Source of the DNA: Hyaloperonospora brassicae | Taxonomy: Eukaryota; Oomycota; Peronosporomycetes; Peronosporales; Peronosporaceae | DNA length: 64,000 nucleotides | NCBI GenBank assembly: GCA_947650285.1 | Contig: CANTFL010000151.1 | Location: 62,001 to 126,000 of the forward strand | Direction of reading: 5' to 3' | Shown: piece by piece, positions 31,236-43,799 of the stretch | Layout of the letters: the number at the start of each line of letters is the position of its first letter | How positions within the stretch are numbered: the stretch's first letter is position 1 | Made by a program: the position numbers and the translations under genes | The notes under the pieces: model-generated | What the model was told of the DNA's origin: nothing | Databases searched by the model: none | The model's input: the letters and a program-made list of their open reading frames with translations, nothing else

Positions 31236-34158
31236 CTGCGAATATACAGCACGATCCAGATTCAAGTTGAAGGCGAGTTGGTTTTCCATTCACATCGTGA
31301 CAGAGAAATTTGAGAAAGTCGTATGTCGACCAAATCACTAATCGAAACGATACTGGCTGCCGCAGAACTCTCTCGGGGGACTTGTCGGCTTTGCATCAAG
31401 TTCTGGGCCAGACAATTTGTTACGACCAAGCTACTGAGACGATACTTTTTCTACTTTACCTGGTCGACGGCTGCATTCCATACAGCGCTCCAAGTGACTT
31501 ATTAAGGCGGGATGTATTGGTTGCACAACCTACACCACCACTCGTCTTAGGGAGCTGTATGGTTCCGTCAACTACGAGGAAAAAGTGGTCCGAACGGGCG
31601 ACACCCTGAGTACACCGTGCAACTTTACAACCTCAAGAGATTTAACACCATTGACCGGATTGCGGCCTTCTTACAAGCGAACGTATTTACGGAGTTCGAT
31701 ATGAAGGGTTTAAAAACCCACTAAACCTGAGTCAAGGACCTCGACGGCGTGGAGCATTTCGTTTAAGCTTTCTGGATGTTCGAATATCTCGAACGGTCTG
31801 GTTTGGCTGCTGGATTTGGGACGACAGTATCATTCAGCATCCTAACATTGGATAACACCTACAGTGCATGCATTGTGGAAATACAGGGCACACGGTGGCT
31901 AGGTGCAGGTCGTCGGGAAAATAATTAAGCGGTCCAAGTGGGATTGTGGTGACTGAAGACAAATTTCGCGATTTAGAGGGTCTGGTCAAACCGTTCTAAA
32001 ATTTTGGTGAGATACGAAAACGGCAGCTCAACGACTATCTTACCGCGGCATGTGGATGAGGCGGTACATGCAGAGGTCACTTCTGCTGTTGGGGCGGCGC
32101 CAGAGGGGCCCAGTCTAGCATCCATAATAAATGGCCTGTTACTGGCAGTTGAACACGTGCAGAGCCTGGCATCGAATATGTAAATTTACATCCGGGTCCC
32201 ACCTCACCACCCGCCGACCCTGAATGTTGCAAGCACATAAGGGAAGGCGCAAATCGGAGAACCACGCTTCTTTCCCACCAGCTCGTTAGGCTCCTCACAC
32301 TGGCACCTATGACGTCCTTCGTGACGACGAGTACACATCTGCGGGCATTTCTCCGGGCGTGACGGCCTACAGAACGATCCTGTAGCACATACCCCGTCGT
32401 TACCGCCGCAGATTTCCGTAGATCTTACTGTAGAAGAGTAGCGGATAGCACTCCCCCAACGGCGAGGTGTTTTAATCGCAGCCGAGCAATCGCAGAAGGC
32501 AGCGGAGCTTAAGTTAGTTAGGACATCGTAAAGTACACCCCGGTTCTACTGACCCACTAGCGCGGGGAAAGGAGTAATTCTTTTCGCTTGTTACAAACGA
32601 ATGATGGAGTGCCCGCTACGCTTCTTCAGCTTGGACCCCGGTCAACTTCTTTTCCCACTTGTCTTTGAAATAGTCTCTCAATTGGGCGGAAAGGAGGTTA
32701 CAACACAAATTACCGGGAATTGGCTGGCTATGGCAGTGGTGCAGGCAGCAGCTGAGGATACCCTAATTAAAAGCGATCAGCGTCTCAAAACCTCACAGCA
32801 AGTACCAATAGGGGGGTCAAGTTTTCGTGGTTGCTGCATATAAGGGATTAATGGGCTCACGATATTCGCACTTATACTCTTTCTAGTGTGGACCCGATGG
32901 TGGTCCAGTATCGCTCGCCCGGAGTCGTCAAAACAATTTCGCTGGTTGCTTGAAGATTAGGCATCGGGCGCATCGGGAAAAGCGAAGGTTGTACAGGCAT
33001 TTACATGGGGAGGTAGTGACACCGTGGGTTTGGCTACTAATCTCTTACAGCGAGATATTCACGTAGTACAGCAACCTACGTGGGATTCGAGTGGCTGGGT
33101 CTGCCGCAAGTTCGGAACGAGGACCATCACTCGCCAGCGTCGAGTCATTGAGACCACGGTGAAATGTTTCCTGCAGGTGGATGCTTTTCTAGATTAGGTT
33201 ATCGCAGGAAATTAGAAAACCCGGATCAACCTCCATGATCGTTACGCTTTTACAGCCAGAATTATTCAAAACAATTTCACGCTACCCGAAGTGAATGCTT
33301 GCCGATCTGGGTAGCAACGAAGATGCTGGTGACAACCTCGAGGGACCTAGGTCAAACCATCTGGAACCAGAGAATTCGATTAGTAGCAGGGACGCTCTTC
33401 AAAGCCGTTTGGCGCGGGGGCCGCGCTCCATACAGATGCCGTAGTAGGTAATACCGGCGGTTGTCCCCACGAATCCCTCTAGTACCGGCTAATCAATACG
33501 ATTATTCGAAATCAAAATCGATCGGCAGCGACGCTCTCATCTTCAGCGGACATACAGGGCTCACCCAGCCACAGACGCACGCTCCTGACATTGCCCATGC
33601 TTCGACTTTCCAAGCAGCTCGGAAACGGAGGCTAGATCACTTGCCAGAAAACCTCGACGACGAGGAATTACTGAGAAGCAACATGCACGATGGTGACACA
33701 TATAAAGAGGACGGAGTATCCACCTTACCCAACTCCTTCCTTCTGACGAGGAAGATGACGGGATCGATCGCGACGACTGGGCCTCTACATGGTCCACTAT
33801 GGTATCGGATTGGCCGGACACAACACATGTTTTTTCTTTTCCACGAGCAATCTATACCACGAAGAATTTGCAACGGGGGTTCAGAAGGCACGTGACATAT
33901 TGCTATGGCTGCTCGATCGTTCTGTGCTTCCTAAACAGCTACTATTGGTTTTCGACAAGTCCGTTTATTATCATTAGACGACTGATGGTCGGCGGGACTG
34001 CCTCGCTGATTTACTGCAACTATACTGTGGCCGGACGACGGACAATGATACCCACAAATGAATCGATCGCTGGATCGCAAACACCCGCCAAAGCAGTACT
34101 CATGCGGTTCTAGCTCCGCTGGATGCCAATTCGGATTCCTAAGCTAAAATCCGCTCTC
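31236..34158. other. Decayed tract, including a gag-like zinc knuckle at 31865-31906
   Basis: About 2.9 kb with no intact gene. On the + strand at 31865-31906 the peptide C-MH-C-GNTG-H-TVAR-C fits a CCHC zinc knuckle, so at least the left part is probably an old retrotransposon gag. A 144-codon frame at 33461-33895 has no recognisable motif. Frames elsewhere are short. Confidence 0.45.
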
Positions 34159-34598
34159 TGTAACGGGGTAGTTTGTTACATGTTATTGTCACTAAGGATA
34201 AAATGACAATAAAGAATATTACGTTGAATATTCTTTCAACAATATCACATAGCATAATGATATTGTTCAAGATGACCGAAGGGTCTACTCATTAGTTGAT
34301 ATCGTGATGATATCAACCCACCAATCGCTGCCAGACGCGCTCAATGGGTGGTGAGTGGACGTCATTATACGATTAGTTCAAAAAGTATAATTTGGTCTGG
34401 ACGAACAAGAGAAACAAGAGTTACAAGACTTTATTGCATGAAACAACAGGTTCACTTCTACTACAACTAGAGTCTTCGTGGTAGTCGCTTACATTCCTCT
34501 GTGTATTGCTTACATATAACAGGGCACTGACTATCAATACAGTCAGTGATTGTAAACGTACTTGTTGACCAGTGCGTAGTCGTCAGTGCCCCGTTACA
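34159..34598 (+). repeat. 5' LTR of element B
   Basis: TGTAACGGGGTAG to GTGCCCCGTTACA, 440 bp. It keeps the hairpin series of A's LTR with different arm sequences, e.g. AAAGAATATT/AATATTCTTT where A has AAAGAATAT/ATATTCTTT. Confidence 0.88.
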
Positions 34599-34648
34599 CC
34601 TGGTAGCACTTTGTATTCCGTCCAAGGACCGCAATCGCATCGCCCGAC

Positions 34649-35770
34649 ATGAGCATATTGGACGATGAAGAAGGCGACAGCTTTCACGGAACCCGTAAAA
34701 GCTACTCCCATTTGAGCGACATCGAATGAAGTGAGATCGAACGAATGAGTTCGACCGTTGGCGATGAAGCTATCTGGGCCATGCTATCCTCAAGGGCAGA
34801 TACCAGCAACATGCCTTCATTAGCAAGTTCTTTCAACGAGAACTTGATGAGTCGCGAGCGCAGGTGACCTTGGTGCAACAACAAGATCACCAGCGGACCG
34901 AAGCACTGAGACAAAAATAGTCTCAGTCCGCAGAGCCGACGCGTGAACGTCGACGGGAGTCTCTAAAACCAGAGGTCTCCAAGTATCGGGGAGTCGAGGA
35001 AGACTCCCTGTTAAGATGGTTCGTCGAGCTGGACGATGCCATCGATGCTCGTCGCAACGACGATGAGCGAATGCAAGTTGGATTCGCTCAGTCGTACTTG
35101 GCAGGAGACGCCAAAGCTTGGGCCCTGAATCTCACGTTGCACAACCCAAACGTGTTTGGGTCGTTGGAAAATCTTCAATACCCTGCTCAGCGAGAAGTTT
35201 GAGCCTCCCAGGGCAGAGTTCAGGACATTATCGGAACTCCTCGGAATCAAACAGGGTAAGCGTAAGGTTGACGCTTACGCTCAGCATGTACGCTACCTTG
35301 CAAGCTGCATGGTAGTGAACCATGTGAGTGAATTTGTGTTGATCACAATATTCATTCAAGGGCTGTCCGATGGTCGCGTCAGGGACCACCTGTTCCGCGG
35401 AGAGCTAAAGACGCTCTCAGAAGCAATCTTCGCTGCGGAGCTGGAAGACTTAAGTGTGAGACAGGCTCACACTACGCTGAACACCTTTCGTCCGCAGAGA
35501 CGATAAGCGGTCGGAGGTCCAGATCCAATGGACCTATGTAATGTCGAGGGCGAGAAACCTCGCCCTGCAAATGACAAGCGATCGGTGAGATGCCATCGCT
35601 TTCATAAACTGGGACACTACGCATATGAATACAGTATACCCCGGTCAGGACCTCGGGGTGCTGAGCGCAGTAATCGTCCACCTGTAAGAAGAACTGGAGG
35701 GTGAGGGTCCGATGCTGTTGCAAAGCCGCAACAGCGAGACCAACCATCAAAAAATGGTCGGGGTCAGTAG
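34649..35770 (+). pseudogene. Gag of element B, broken
   Basis: Colinear with A's gag from the ATG (MSILDDEE) to the TAG. In-frame stops appear early (about 34727, 34918). The best preserved block is 35156-35506. The zinc knuckle is damaged. The slippery AAAAAAT is retained (35749-35755), but the 3' arm of the following stem has changed. Confidence 0.8.
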
Positions 35771-38700
35771 GGGCGGAGCACACTACTAATCCAGCAACAT
35801 CGAGAGAACTTGCAAATATCTTGAAGAAGGTTGCTCCCGAAACGCATGCATTGTGTGTCTCTACACCTGGTGATGAAGTTTCCTTCATCACCTTGAAATT
35901 GGGAATGACAAAGGACTTGGCACTTCGCGCCCTAGTTGACTGTGGGGCTTCGAACAATTTTGTTCTTCGGTAGTCGCTAGAGGCAAAAAGTTTCAACTTC
36001 GTGGAGCGGGAAATACCTCCAACGAGAATGACGTTGCGCCTAGCGACAGGCGCATCGATCACTGTGAAAAAACGTGTAGTCGGAATCCACTAAACGTTAA
36101 AAGGCGAACTGTACGATGATGACTTCATCGTACTCGACCTGGATGATAAGTTTAATGTCATTCTAGGACTACCTTGGCTCAGGAGATACGAGCCAAGGGT
36201 GAGCTGGCAGAATCGATCAGTTACGATAACTTCTACTTGTTCCTCAGATGACGATCTGAAGAATGTCTTGGAACGCCGAAACGCATGTGGGTGTACTGCG
36301 AGCGAGTGCGATGGCCTCACTCGTGGTACGGTCGTTAGCACGACTGTACAAGAACACAATGTAGATGATCACTACATTGTGGAGAAAGCTCTCCTGGACC
36401 CTGTGGAAGTGATTATCCAGAAAGTAATCGAGACATTGAATGTCTTTATCAATGACGGATCAAGCATAGGCGCTTACACGCTTGATCTGGTTGTGCCTCC
36501 GAAATTAACTTCGGAGATAACTCAATTGCCGACGCTTGAACCGAAACGGTTCTTGCGTGATCTGCGTAGTGACAAAGTCAACCAGATCTGTGTACTCGTC
36601 GCGGAGGGCGAGTGCGTTACCGATATTCGATCGGCAACGGTGTTTGCTGAGAACGAGAGGGTTCGCAGCAGTTCATTGATGGACGAAAGTGTCATCGATG
36701 AGAAGACCCGGATTGAGCGATACACGTCTCAATCCTGGAAGTCACTTCATTCAAATCCTTTGTAAAAGGATTTGATCGAATTCAAATCCTTTGTAAAAGG
36801 ATTTGATCGAATTCAAGGATGTGTTCCCTGAATCCGTGCCATGCGAGTTGCCTAAGGACGAAGGCAGTCGAGACGAGATCTAGCTCAAACCGGGCTCGAA
36901 GTACTGTGTCATGAAGCAGTGACCACTGCCTCGTGAACAAGTACTAGCGATCGACAAGTTCTTTGCCGATCGCTTAGCAGCGGGCCATGTGAGGGAATCA
37001 ACATCCCCTGACAGCTCTCCGACCTTCTGTGTGCGAAAGGCCACAGGAGGGTGGCGGATAGTGCACGCATTCAACAAGTTGAATGCTGCAACGGTACCGG
37101 CTCAGACGCCGATACCGAGGAAGGACGTAATCATAGATGGTATGTCAAAGGGTACCGTCTTCGCGTCCATGAATCTATTGGACGGATTCAATCAGATCCT
37201 CATGCGTGAACGGGACATCCCGTACACAGCAGTGAGCACCCCCCAGTGGTATGCTGTGGGAGTGGCTGGTGATGCCACAGGGGCTGAGTAATACCCCTGC
37301 AACATTTAACAGATGTGTTACGAATCTGTTGAGACCAGTGCGAGACTCTGCACCGAGTTACTTCGACGATTTGTTCGTCAATAGTCGGGTATGGACGGAA
37401 AGACGGACGGTGAAGTTCATAGAACTCACGTTCGTTAAGTCCTTCAACTTATGCGCAAGTATAAGTTGTACGCAAACCTCAAGAAGTGTATATTCGCGGC
37501 AAGCGAAATACCACTTCTTGAGTGCATCGTGGGTAAACAGGGCGTACGCCCTGATCCCGAAAAGATCAAGGCTATCACTGACTGGCCAGTGCCAGTCGAT
37601 GTCAAGGGACTTCGTAAGTTCCTTGGGCTAGCGGCGTACTTGCACAAGTACTCGCGCAATTACGCCGAGATGGCTGTTCATCTTTCTTGTTTACTCAAGA
37701 AAAATGTAAAAGGTGCGTGAAACGCTGACTGTCAGCGTCCTTTGAAGGCATCAAGCAAAGCTTGATGCAATCGCCCATATTGGCGATTGCACCAGTGAAG
37801 ACAATTTACTGTGGTCTGTGACGCCAGCGATTTTGCGATCGACTGTGCGTTAATGCAACTTGATGCAGATGGCGCAGAGCGCGTCATCTGTTATTAGTCG
37901 CGTCAGCTGCAGGTAGCTGAGCGCAATTACCCAGTGCATGACAAGTAACAATTTGCCATGAATTACGCACTGGCTAAGTTCCGCTTCTATCTCCTCGGAG
38001 ATAGACCGTTCATCGTCTATACAGACCATGCGTCACTACGCACGGCCGTAAACAGTCCACACCTCTCGCAGAGAATGGCGAGGTGGCAGTCGTTCTTTGC
38101 GGGGTACAACTTCCCCGTGGAATACAAACCAGGACGCCTTAACGTCGTCGCTGATGCGCTATCACGTCGGCCCGATTTCGAGCCTACAACAAGCGCCAAA
38201 AGTGAGGCATTGCCCACTGTTGCGGCACTATCAGTCAGTGTGCCGTCATCGCATTTTATCGATGACGTGCGGAAGGCATACGCAGGAGATACGATTCTCC
38301 TTCGTTTGATGGGTCACCTTGCAATTCCATCCCGGATATCCTTGTCGGATTTGCCGGCTCTATACCGTTTCTCTTTGGATCGATATACGACTCTCAATCG
38401 CCTGCTGTACTACACAGCAGTTGCCGACGATACACCTCGTGTCGTCGTCTCCACTCATAATGATTTGCGATTACGCATCATGTTCGAATGTTACGATGCG
38501 CCCTCAGGCGGGCATCGTGGTAGGGAAAAGACTTACCTCACGGTAAGTCGTAACTTTTACTGGCCCCACCAGTATCAGTTTGTACGCAAGTACATTCGTT
38601 CTTGCGAGGTCTGTTAACGGGTGAAGCCTAGCCCTTCGTCCCGTGCGCCACTACAACCTCTGCCGGTCTCGGCAGAGTGTTGGGAGTCCGTTTCCATGGA

Positions 38701-40380
38701 CTTTGTTTTTTGGTTCCCCGAAGACTCTCACAATAATAATAGGATTATTGTGTATGTGGATCGTTTCAGCAAGATGGTGCATCTTTCTGCAGTCTCTGAA
38801 TCGATTACTGCACAAGGATGTTCGTGTGTCTTCATCGACACAGTGTTTCGACTTCACGGATTACCCCGTGAACTCGTTTCTGACCGTGAACCTCGGTTCA
38901 CGGCGTATTTTGGCAAGCCGTGTTGCGTTCACTCGGAACACGATTAAAGACGTCTACTCCTGACCATCCTGAAAAAGATGGTCAGACGGAACGTGCGAAC
39001 CGTTTCGTCGAAGGAATCCTTCGAGAATACGTCTACTCCTTTTCGAGTTGGAGTGAGTTTTTGCCGATGGTCGAATTTGCCATCAACAATTCCGTACATG
39101 CGTCAACAACGCATACACCGTTGTACGTGAATGTCTTACGCCACCCACGTCTTCCCGCCTTTATACAGAGTGTCTCTGGGTTTAAGGAGGAGGGACTCGC
39201 TCGAGCAAAATCCGTTTTGACTCTTGCTCATCACGTATCATCGCACATGCCGATACGTTCAATGTCGATGTCGATGTTATCGACATCGAAGAAGTTGATC
39301 TTAGCAGTAGCAATGACGCTCTTGCTACTTCAGACAATGATGACGATGCTGGTAGATTCAGCATCGTCAACGATTACTCCAGCGAGGAAGAAGACAACCT
39401 CGCTGTAGAAGAGAAGAATCTCTTAGCAGTGCGCACGAAGCGCACTGAAAGACAAAACAACGAGTCAGCAGAGAACTTCCTGCTGACTCGAGAGGAGGTA
39501 GTCCGTTTCGTTCAGGATTCCATCGCAAATGCGGTGGACCTCCAGAAATGGAACGCAGACAAGAATGGAAGAGCAAATTTTCTTTCATTTTACGTTAACG
39601 ACTTATTACTACTGTCTACGGCAAACTTACCTGAACATGTAGTCACTAATGTCGGCATTAGTTTACTACTGCCGAAATACATTGGGCATTTTCGTGTGTT
39701 GCACCGCAAGGGCAATGCATACACGATGGAGTTGCCTCGCAGGATGCGCAAGCATCCTACGTTCTATGGTGGTCGTCTCCACCCGTACAATCAGTACGGG
39801 GTCTTATTTGAACACGGAGACAGCCATCATGCTCACGAATCCCTAACAGATTCTTGTGATCACGGGCCAAACACTCAAGTTGGTCCTTCAGCGACGCGGC
39901 CTCGTGACGAGACGCCTCTAGCTCGTCGCGCAAAAGATGCTTCTCGTGTTCGCTCTTGAGTTAAAAGAACGCAAAATCCGTTCGGTCTTTCTCCCGATCG
40001 GTACGGAGTCGTCGTACGGTCGCCGGCAAGTCGTGCAGACGATCGCATTCGTGATCGACGTCCGCCCTCAACTCGATCAGGTAACGCTCATGGTTACCCA
40101 AAGTCTCCTGCATGCCCGGCGGTTGAGCCGGACATTGTCTTTCCACCGCCACCAGAACCACTGGTGGATTCTCACGGTGGTCAACGATTTCACGTGGGGC
40201 GTGTCTTGAGCCACCGCGTGATGAACGGGGAGCGGAATATATATATTTTCCGCTTTCGGGGAACTCCACCATCTAATGATAAATAAGAGCCTCTAACCTA
40301 GCTGATGGCTGATGTTGAGGGTCTCGTACAACAACGTGACGAGGCACAGCCGATGGGTTCCCGAACCCATCGGTAAACAC
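35752..40380 (+). pseudogene. Pol of element B, broken
   Basis: Fragments of protease (ALVDCGASNNFV), RT (SYFDDLFVNS), RNase H, integrase (SMDFVFWFPED, SDREPRF, ERANRF) and the integrase tail (PKYIGHFRVLHRKGNAYT) in several frames. The region around 36745-36815 contains a duplicated 30-bp stretch (CAAATCCTTTGTAAAAGG twice). The acidic insert before the integrase tail is conserved (SIVNDYSSEEEDNLA) and, as in A, is in the -1 frame relative to the upstream integrase. Confidence 0.82.
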
Positions 40381-41352
40381 GCGCTTTTTGCGCTTGTAGA
40401 CAAATTGCAAGTTTACAATCGTGTCCCCAAAATCAGCCGGGAGGTGAGCCCTACCCCAGGGCAAACTCAGGGAATACACATTACTATAATCACGCTGCGA
40501 GTTGTCAGCTCAACTCGCACAAGGGTGACCCCGTGTGAGACAAAAAATACCTACCTCATGCGATAATCAATGCAATTATTACCGTACACAAGTAATGTTC
40601 GTTTCTCATACTTGATGCGTTCCGCTACAAATTTTTGGAGCCACGCTTCATGTCCAAATTCTTGACATTTGATGCGAACGCGCTCTATGCCGCCAAAAGC
40701 AATGTGGGACCCCGATTTTGGTTTCTTTTAGACCATCGATGCTTCAAAAAGCATCGAGATAGAAGACTTCTTCAGCGCGAAAGTTTCACTTGCTGGAGGT
40801 CAAGCTACGAAGATTACTCGCGTCGAAAAATGGTATTCGATGATTCTGTTTTGTCCCGCGCGACAAGCTATTCATTAGAATTATGGAAAATCGTCACGGC
40901 TATAGCGCACCACGTTATACCGTTATACCATCTTCGGTACCATAAATATCAGAGTGACGACGGCTCGCGCCATCGTCGACACGCTCGTGCGAAAAGGCAC
41001 GAGTTGGCTGTAGTGATGAGTAATTATACTCCCTTCAATACTCTAGATCACTTCTGAACAGACTGTGACGCAAATCGCGAGTCCGTTTGTTCGGTAGTGC
41101 CTCTGAGGAAGGCCCAGAAAGAGTTACCACCGGTGATCGGGATGCCTATTAAGCCTTTCCCGATTCAGACACGTCTGACGAGCCAGAATAGATGAATCCC
41201 ACTTCAAAGTTATCAGCACGTGGTGAGTAAACACTTCTGCCTGCGGCAACAGGTGTCGTAAGCGACGAAGAAGAAGCAAACGACGAGCCGTATGCTGCGG
41301 AGGCTGACGCAGCAACGTGCTGTGCAGGATTTATGTCACATCGCATAGACAT
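39960..41352 (-). pseudogene. Antisense ORF of element B, broken
   Basis: Starts with the ATG at 41352 (MSMRCDINPA, against [10 protein letters not shown] in A) and keeps an Ala/Ser-rich N-terminus and IYSGSSDVSESG. Further blocks (VYSLSLPWGRAHL, LQFVYKR) match A's antisense protein. Stops and frameshifts interrupt it. Its conservation argues that the antisense frame was once coding in the family. Confidence 0.6.
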
Positions 41353-41572
41353 GTTAACTGTGCAAGGCAAGGTCATATATAAATGGATCAGACCAAACAA
41401 GTTCTTCCTGTCGCAATGGTGGCCGACTAGTAATTACCAAGGCACAAAATTCACGATGTGAATTTCCGGTAAAGGAGTGTGATGTAACGGGGTATTCCGT
41501 TACATACCCCTTTAATATTAAGAAGGCAATGACAAACAAAAATATTCCGTTGAATATTCTTTTTGACAATAC

Positions 41573-43445
41573 AGTCTTCCCTCCATATAAGAACCTCTGT
41601 AGAGGGTTAAATTCCTGTTCAAGAAAGTTCGTGTCCCGCACCAAGCTGCGTCACTTGGTTTTTGTGTACTGACTCGATATAAGAGACTTCAGAAACACGG
41701 TATCAAAACAAGGCGCACCAACCACCAGTTTCCCTCTATATTGGACTTGCCACAGTCTCGCATTGCCTGCTACTTTGCACATTTGCTTCCGTTCCACCGT
41801 AAACATGTCGTCGAAGCGAACGATTCTGACGATGGAGCAAAAGCGTCAGGTGCAGGTGCACACCACACGCACACCAGGCATGAAACTATTTCAAATCCAA
41901 GACTGGGTCAAGGAGAAGCTCGGCTTTCGGATCTCCACAACGGCAGCAGAACGGATTCGTCAGGCACCAGTCAACGCGTTCCTTGCCATCGGCAGCAAGC
42001 GCAATCGAAAGGTGCTGTTTCCATCGTTTGAGGCTGCGTTCTTCGCTTTCTATCGTCTCAATGACGTCAAAGCAATTCTCACAGACGATCTACTACTGTC
42101 AGAAGGTCGCTCAATACAAACCGCTCAAGGGGTAAGCGAGAACGACCTGAGGCTTTCGAATGCGTGGCTGCACAAATTTAAGACGCGACACGGCATCCAG
42201 CATCATGTGCTTCACGGCGAGGCGGACTCAGTTGATCGCGCTCAACTCGCAGTGAATCGAATGGAGCTTAGAGAGCTGATTGGACAATATTCACCACGAA
42301 TTGTGTTCACTTTTGACGAAACAGCTGTATCGCCTGCCTCCAAAAAAGGACCTGGCAGCGGTCAAGCGCAACAGAAAGAAGTCAGAGAAGGACCGTATCA
42401 CAGTCGTAATGTGGTGCAACATGACCGGGACCGAGAAGATGGATTCCGTTGTCATAGGCAGTTCGAAGCAACCACGAGAATTTCGCGAAGCTAACACCAA
42501 GCAAATGAAGTTTTTGTGCTTCAACAACCAGACTGCATGGTAAAACAGGTCAACGTTTGCTGAGTGGATCCGGCATTTCGATGCCAAGATGCACGGGAGA
42601 CGAGTGCTTCTACTGCTGTACAACGCGTCGTGTCACTATGGATCCACTGAATGCTACAATGTCAAGTTGGCATTCCTGCCGCCAAATATGACAGCAAACT
42701 TGCAACCGCTCGACGCAGGTAAGTTTGAATGGATGATCTCTTGACCAGCAATTTCTCACGTGTTTTTCTCTGACAGGATTTATACGGGCATTTAAAGCGC
42801 GGTATCAAAAGAAATTGGTTTGATGGCTCCTGGATGCAATCTACACCAGAATCGGCCGAAAGTTGAATATCCTGTAGGCTGTGCGCTTCACTATATCAAG
42901 CTGGGAGGAGTACCCGAGCAAGTGATTCGCAACTTCTGGACCCAGTGTGCTATCGTGGGGGTGCTCAAGATGGCCGATCTCACCCAACTACGCGACTAAA
43001 ATAAACGCATCGATGGATCTGTTGAAGACGGGCTGACCAAGCTCATGGAAGGTTTGACTTGCAGCGTCAGTGTAGTCGATTAAATCGATGCGGATGACGA
43101 CGAGCCGATCGAGTGCGACTCAGACGTGATAGATCATGAGGCGATTGAGAACGACAACGATAGTGACAGTGCCGACGAGGTGGCGATTGGGCCATCCGAG
43201 GCTCTAGACTTTTGTCTCCTTCTGTCATCCTTTCTTTCGCTACAGCATGACAGTGACGAATTGGCGAAGAAGCTGGTAAGCAACACGGATTGCGTTAGAC
43301 AGCAGTTCTAGATGCGACCGAATCAGTGTACCATGGGTGCATTTCTTAGAATAGGTTCAGATTGACCCTCCAGGTAAGAGCGGTTTGTAGAGGGAGCGAG
43401 GCGAAAACGACAATCATTTTGGTCCGATATATGGAGGGACGACCG
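41573..43445 (+). mobile_element. Pogo-like DNA transposon, copy 1, inside the B 3' LTR
   Basis: 1,873 bp. Ends: left CAGTCTTCCCTCCATATA; right, read inwards, CGGTCGTCCCTCCATATAT. Flanked by TA on both sides (41571-41572, 43446-43447). Removing the element and one TA rejoins the B LTR exactly at the place where the 5' LTR reads CAATATCACATAGCA, which proves the boundaries. Confidence 0.93.
41805..43311 (+). pseudogene. Pogo/Tigger-class transposase with one intron, inactive
   Basis: The start MSSKRTILTMEQK leads into helix-turn-helix regions (about residues 1-140), then QYSPRIVFTFDETA with the first catalytic Asp (about 42318). A frameshift follows directly, then YRLPPKKDLAAVKRNRKKSEKD, VMWCNMTGTEKM and FLCFNNQTAW, a TAA, and LLLLYNASCH, where Tyr replaces the second catalytic Asp of the usual LLLDNA motif. 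QPLDAG is split by a 58-bp intron (42719-42776, GTAAGT...TGACAG). The tail ends at about 43311. It is inactive by three independent lesions. Confidence 0.85.
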
Positions 43446-43447
43446 TA

Positions 43448-43741
43448 TTATGAAGCATAGTTATATTGTTGGGATGACCGAAGGGTCTACTAAAAAATTG
43501 ATATTGTGATTACATCAAGCCATTATTCGCTGCTAGACACGCGCAATGGGTGGTGAGTAGACGTTACCATACATTTATATATACTAATATCAGTAAGTCA
43601 GGTCAAAACAAAGAACAGAAGGTATCAGACAGAATTGTATTAAATAACAAATTTACGTCTACCACAATTATAGCCTTGCCTTAGTTGTTGAATCGTCCTT
43701 CTGTGTAGTGCTTACAACTTTCAGAATAGTGAACCGTTACA
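43448..43741 (+). repeat. Right part of the B 3' LTR
   Basis: Resumes with the LTR sequence after the transposon (GATGACCGAAGGGTCTACT, then GGGTGGTGAGTAGACGT) and ends AACCGTTACA. It lacks part of the terminal block present in the 5' LTR. The left part is 41484-41570. Confidence 0.8.
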
Positions 43742-43799
43742 ATTGGTGTTACCTTGCAGAAAAAAGCCGGGAGATTGAGGTACTACATCGTTCATCATC

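Larger units (their letters stand above)
34159..43741 (+). mobile_element. Element B: old, diverged copy of the A family
   Basis: The 5' LTR is 34159-34598 and is followed by the TGGTAGCAC primer site. gag, pol and antisense ORF are colinear with element A but carry many stops and indels. The 3' LTR begins at 41484 and is split by a pogo transposon (41573-43445); it resumes after 43447 and ends at 43741. No target duplication was recognised (CTCTC left, ATTGG right). B is clearly diverged from A, which makes it useful for comparing conserved structure. Confidence 0.88.

Noticed and set aside
33461..33895. 144-codon + strand ORF as a host gene
   Set aside because: No recognised motif, no clear promoter or homologous neighbour, and it lies in a tract of decayed repeats; described only as part of that tract.
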